Shown: positions 61,433 to 64,000 of the stretch, in pieces
How positions within the stretch are numbered: the stretch's first letter is position 1
Layout: the number at the start of each line of letters is the position of its first letter
Assembly (NCBI RefSeq): GCF_024362695.1
Contig: NC_065431.1
Coordinates: forward strand, 3,168,624 to 3,232,623
Reading direction: 5' to 3'
Length of the DNA: 64,000 nt
DNA from: Pectinophora gossypiella
Lineage: Eukaryota; Arthropoda; Insecta; Lepidoptera; Gelechiidae
Notes under the pieces: generated by a model
Databases searched by the model: none
What the model was told of the DNA's origin: nothing
The model's input: only the letters and a program-made list of their open reading frames with translations
Translations under genes and position numbers: made by a program

Positions 61433-63856
61433 CTGAAAGAATCAAGAACTTTAAATGCAGTTTTAACTAACGCAGTTAGCTCAACCATCTTCTTCTTATC
61501 GTGTGGGTTGTGTGTGAGGTGGAATACCAACCTCATCAACCCTGGTGTCTGGTTATTACTGAGCCGTCAAAGGCCCCTCACATGGCTCATTTAACGACTA
61601 CATACATACATCAGTAAGTAGTAACCGAGACCAACGGCTTAACGTGCCTTCCGAAGCACGGATCATCTTACTTCCGGACAATCAGGTGATCAGTCTGTAA
61701 TATCCTAACGAAACTAGGGATCACAAAGTAATTTTTGTGATATTTCCTTACCGGGATTCGAACCCGGGATCTCCGGATCGTGAGGCCAACGCTCAACCAC
61801 TGGACCACGGAGTCCGTTACTACGGAGCTCAACCATTGTAGACGGCGATACGGCTCACCTATCACGTTGGTTAACAGAAAGCTCGGTGAGGTGCAGGTGC
61901 TTAGTTCATCTTGCGATGGATGTACAGTCATGAGTAATATAATGTACCCACTTTAGGACTCTGTCGCACTATCATATTTGACATTTATTGAGACTTACGG
62001 TTTAATTTGTCAAAAAAGTTGACAAATTAAACCGTGGTATCAAAGTGTATGCATATTAGTACTCGTGACCGTACCTCTCAGCAAGTAAGCATAATGTTAT
62101 GTTAAATACGAGTACTGGGTAGCTTCAAATGGCCACATCGAAGCAATTCATCGAAGAAAGCAATATTGCTATTTGACATTTGTGTGCATTGCGCACTTAA
62201 TTTTATATGCGCAAATGTCAATTAGCAATATTGCTTTCTTAGATGAATTGCTTTGATGTGGCCATTTCAACTTATTTTTTTGACGTGAGTTATTGTAGAT
62301 TTGCCGCAGATGGCATTAACTAAAAAAAAAACTAAAAAAAAGCGCTGAAGGCTCTCACCCGGTGGCCATTTGAACTTCCCTTACCTCAAAACAAAGCATG
62401 AACATGGCTTGTCTCCAGTTAATGTACCACTTTCCCGGCTCAGGAGTATAAGCATTATGAATCGGTTTGCGGTCAGCACCCTTAGCGCCCCATGGCAGTT
62501 TTCTTTTATATTGACCTGCAAAAATGTTCTTCTTCTTCTATCGTGTGGGTTGTGAGGTGAATTACCAACCTCATCAACCCTGGTGTCAGGGTTATTGTTG
62601 AGCCGCCAAAGGCCTCTGACAAGGCTCATGTAACGACTACTTACATCAGTGAGTAGTAACCGGGACCAACGGCTTAACGTGCCTTCCGAAGCACGGATCA
62701 TCTTACCTTTTGGACAATCAGGTGATCAGCTTATAATGTCCTAACCAAACTAGGGATCACAAAGTGATTTTTGCGAAATGTCCCCACCGGGCTTCGAAAG
62801 TGAGCCCAGCGCTAAACCACTGGACCACGGAAGCCAAAAATGTTTATATAAGGTGTTAGAGACACCATACCGAATACCGAGGGGGATGATTCAGCTCATT
62901 GTTCCCCGATACATATAATTTGGGGCCTTTCAAGGCAAGAATGGATAAGCACTATTTGAGTTTATGTGTTCCACCTTCGACCACATCGCTGCTTTAAACC
63001 AGACTGAATCGTGGTCAAACGCACTCAGATCGGCCAAAACGCACAAATTCCGAGTTAATGTCATCTGGACAAATGGTTAAACTTAGTAGCGTTCACCACT
63101 TAATCTGGACGTCTCTGGTTCCCAATCCCAGAGGGGAAATATCACGAAAAGAACACATTGTAATCGGTAGTTTGATAAAGACATTCCAGGCTGATCACGT
63201 GATTGACATAAGTATTACAAGAGTCCTGTCAGGGGCCTTGGCGGCTCAATAGTAACCCTGACATCAGGGTTGCTAAGGTTGGTCATTGTCCTCACCTACA
63301 CAAGAGCTAGAGCAAAATACTCCTGAAATAGGCTATGCTCGGAGTGTCTCTCAAGAGATAAAATCCGAAATGACGTCATCCGACAGGGAACCCATGTTAT
63401 CGACATAGTTCAGTAAGTTAGCAAACTGAAGTAGCAGTAGGCTGGCTACATTTGTCGCGGAACCGTCATCCACTGGTGCAAGCGTGTTCTTTTATTTATT
63501 TATTTACTACAGTGGAGACCGCGTCTAAGGAAACGCAGTGTGGGTCGACCGCTGGCAAGATGGCGGAACGTCTTGCAGAAGGTGGCTGGAAGCGATTGGA
63601 TACGCAGGGCTGAGGATAGGGCTTTGTGGCGCGCCTTGGGAGACGCATATTTCCAAGAGTGGACTGCAATGATGATGATGATGATATGATGGCACAAGAG
63701 TAGAATTTAAGCACTCAGCTTACCAGGGAACATGCAGAAATGCGGGTAGATCACCTGAGGATGAGTATTCCGTTGTTTGACGCCAAACGTCCAATTGTAG
63801 TCTCGAATCTTTTTGGCAGGATTCCCTGATCCTGTGTTATTAGAATAATCATAATC
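61256..63856 (-). CDS. Second anoctamin, last three exons (gene continues off the right edge)
   Basis: Exons 63856-63724, 62515-62385 and 61432-61256 match exons 18, 19 and 20 of the neighbouring anoctamin in order, phase and sequence. Shared marks: FCMFPG at the end of the first, GKWYINW in the second, and 'LMT...LF..HHI', 'TKELE.TL.QFH.GREPG' in the last. The intron phases are identical, so the two genes arose by tandem duplication, head-to-tail on the - strand about 2.8 kb apart. This copy has an ordinary GTAAGC donor where its neighbour has GC, and its tail is shorter (58 against 71 codons in the last exon), ending QKPKQH. It is presumably a membrane protein with the same general role; helices 1-9 lie outside the window, so activity cannot be judged. 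Confidence 0.9.
61487..61820 (-). mobile_element. SINE-A, full-length
   Basis: Head CGGGATTCGAACCCGGGATC, core GACCAACGGCTTAACGTGCC, tail TTCTTCTTATCGTGTGGG. Lies in the last intron of anoctamin 2. Confidence 0.85.
61922..62074. mobile_element. GTAC MITE with internal inverted duplication
   Basis: GTAC|AGTCATGAGTAATA ... TACTCGTGACC|GTAC; the segment TTAATTTGTCAAAAAAGTTG is followed by its own inverted copy. Confidence 0.82.
62124..62270. mobile_element. 147-bp hairpin MITE, CAAATGGCCACATCGAAGC
   Basis: TTCAAATGGCCACATCGAAG and its complement GATGTGGCCATTTCAA; arms of about 60 bp. A truncated copy is at 55200-55275. Confidence 0.85.
62271..62365 (-). mobile_element. Retroposon D with 15-16 bp target duplication
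   Basis: TGACGTGAGTTATTGTAGAT to GCTGAAGGCTCTCACCCG; the middle is replaced by an A-rich stretch. TGGCCATTTSAACTT on both sides, formed from the end of the hairpin MITE. Confidence 0.85.
62385..62515 (-). CDS. Anoctamin 2 exon (second from last)
   Basis: Encodes GQYKRKLPWGAKGADRKPIH then PEPGKWYINWRQAMFMLCFE. Phase 1 in, 0 out, donor GTAAGG. A retroposon D copy and a hairpin MITE lie within 20 bp of the donor. Confidence 0.9.
62530..62838 (-). mobile_element. SINE-A, full-length
   Basis: Tail CTTCTTCTATCGTGTGGGTT, core GACCAACGGCTTAACGTGCC, head CACTGGACCACGGAAGCC. It starts 15 bp from anoctamin 2 exon 62515. Confidence 0.85.
63098..63290 (+). mobile_element. SINE-A, diverged with central deletion
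   Basis: GTCTCTGGTTCCCAATCCC, CCAGGCTGATCACGTGATTG, then directly the tail GGCGGCTCAATAGTAACCCT; the core is deleted. Confidence 0.65.
63515..63690 (+). mobile_element. Non-LTR retrotransposon 3' end
   Basis: Encodes a pattern like RWRNVLQKVAGSDWIRRAED then LWRALGDAYFQEWT, ending in GATGATGATGATGAT; the usual LINE C-terminus and tail. Confidence 0.72.
63724..63856 (-). CDS. Anoctamin 2 exon (third from last)
   Basis: Forty-four codons plus one base: DYDYSNNTGSGNPAKK to PHFCMFPG. Acceptor TTGCAG, donor GTAAGC. NNT is a possible extracellular glycosylation site. It is longer than its paralogue at 40375-40453 at the 5' side. Confidence 0.85.
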
Positions 63857-64000
63857 CTGCAAGAAAAATATTACATAAGCATACTACTATATCGCAATTG
63901 GGATAGTCAGACATCCATCGCAAGATGAACTAAGTACCCACACCTCACTGAGCTTTCTGTTAGACCAACGTGATAGAGGGCCGTATCGCCGTCTAGAATG

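Overview
The window is eukaryotic and repeat-dense, most likely from an insect and probably a moth or butterfly (Lepidoptera). That is an inference from AT-rich introns with GT-AG splicing, an intact BEL/Pao retrotransposon, a CD36-family scavenger receptor, and many short tRNA-headed SINEs and fold-back MITEs. No bacterial or viral gene organisation is present.

Three host genes are supported. (1) A scavenger receptor class B (CD36 family) gene runs on the + strand. Eleven exons are readable from 11901 to 28309; only the start of the protein is missing. (2) An anoctamin/TMEM16 gene runs on the - strand, with twenty exons from 58460 down to 37620 and about 840 codons. It converges on the receptor gene across a 9.3 kb gene-free interval. 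(3) The last three exons of a second anoctamin lie at 63856 to 61256 on the - strand, head-to-tail with the first, so this is a tandem anoctamin cluster that continues past the right edge. Exon phases were checked by codon counting and agree at every junction except one (52.76 kb to 50.63 kb). No functional link between the receptor and the anoctamins is visible beyond both being membrane proteins.

Region by region. 1-3.5 kb: no host gene; a TIR MITE, a LINE end, SINEs and a 5S-rRNA-headed SINE. 3.56-10.81 kb: a full-length BEL/Pao element on the - strand with one uninterrupted 2129-codon gag-pol frame, an Ala/Pro-rich minisatellite inside pol, and an extra LTR separated by a tRNA-Tyr-like spacer. 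10.8-28.3 kb: the receptor gene, its introns packed with SINEs and MITEs. 28.3-37.6 kb: gene-free, holding a 16-bp minisatellite, an 897-bp inverted-repeat element and a 1.18-kb fold-back element. 37.6-58.5 kb: anoctamin 1. 58.5-61.25 kb: repeats only. 61.26-63.86 kb: anoctamin 2, partial.

The most unusual material is in the repeats. Several elements are nested in older repeats, and other copies in the window supply the empty sites, so target-site duplications can be read directly (TATCAAAT, AATTAATG, CCTGG, GTAC, and 13-16 bp for a poly(A) retroposon). SINE families with different heads (tRNA-like or 5S-like) and different tails share one central core. Local names used below: SINE-A and SINE-C (tRNA-like heads), SINE-B (5S-like head), SINE-E (second tRNA-like type), retroposon D (poly(A)-tailed), R3 and R5 (unclassified dispersed repeats), and MITEs named by position or ends. 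Splice coordinates were read by eye and may be off by one or two bases.
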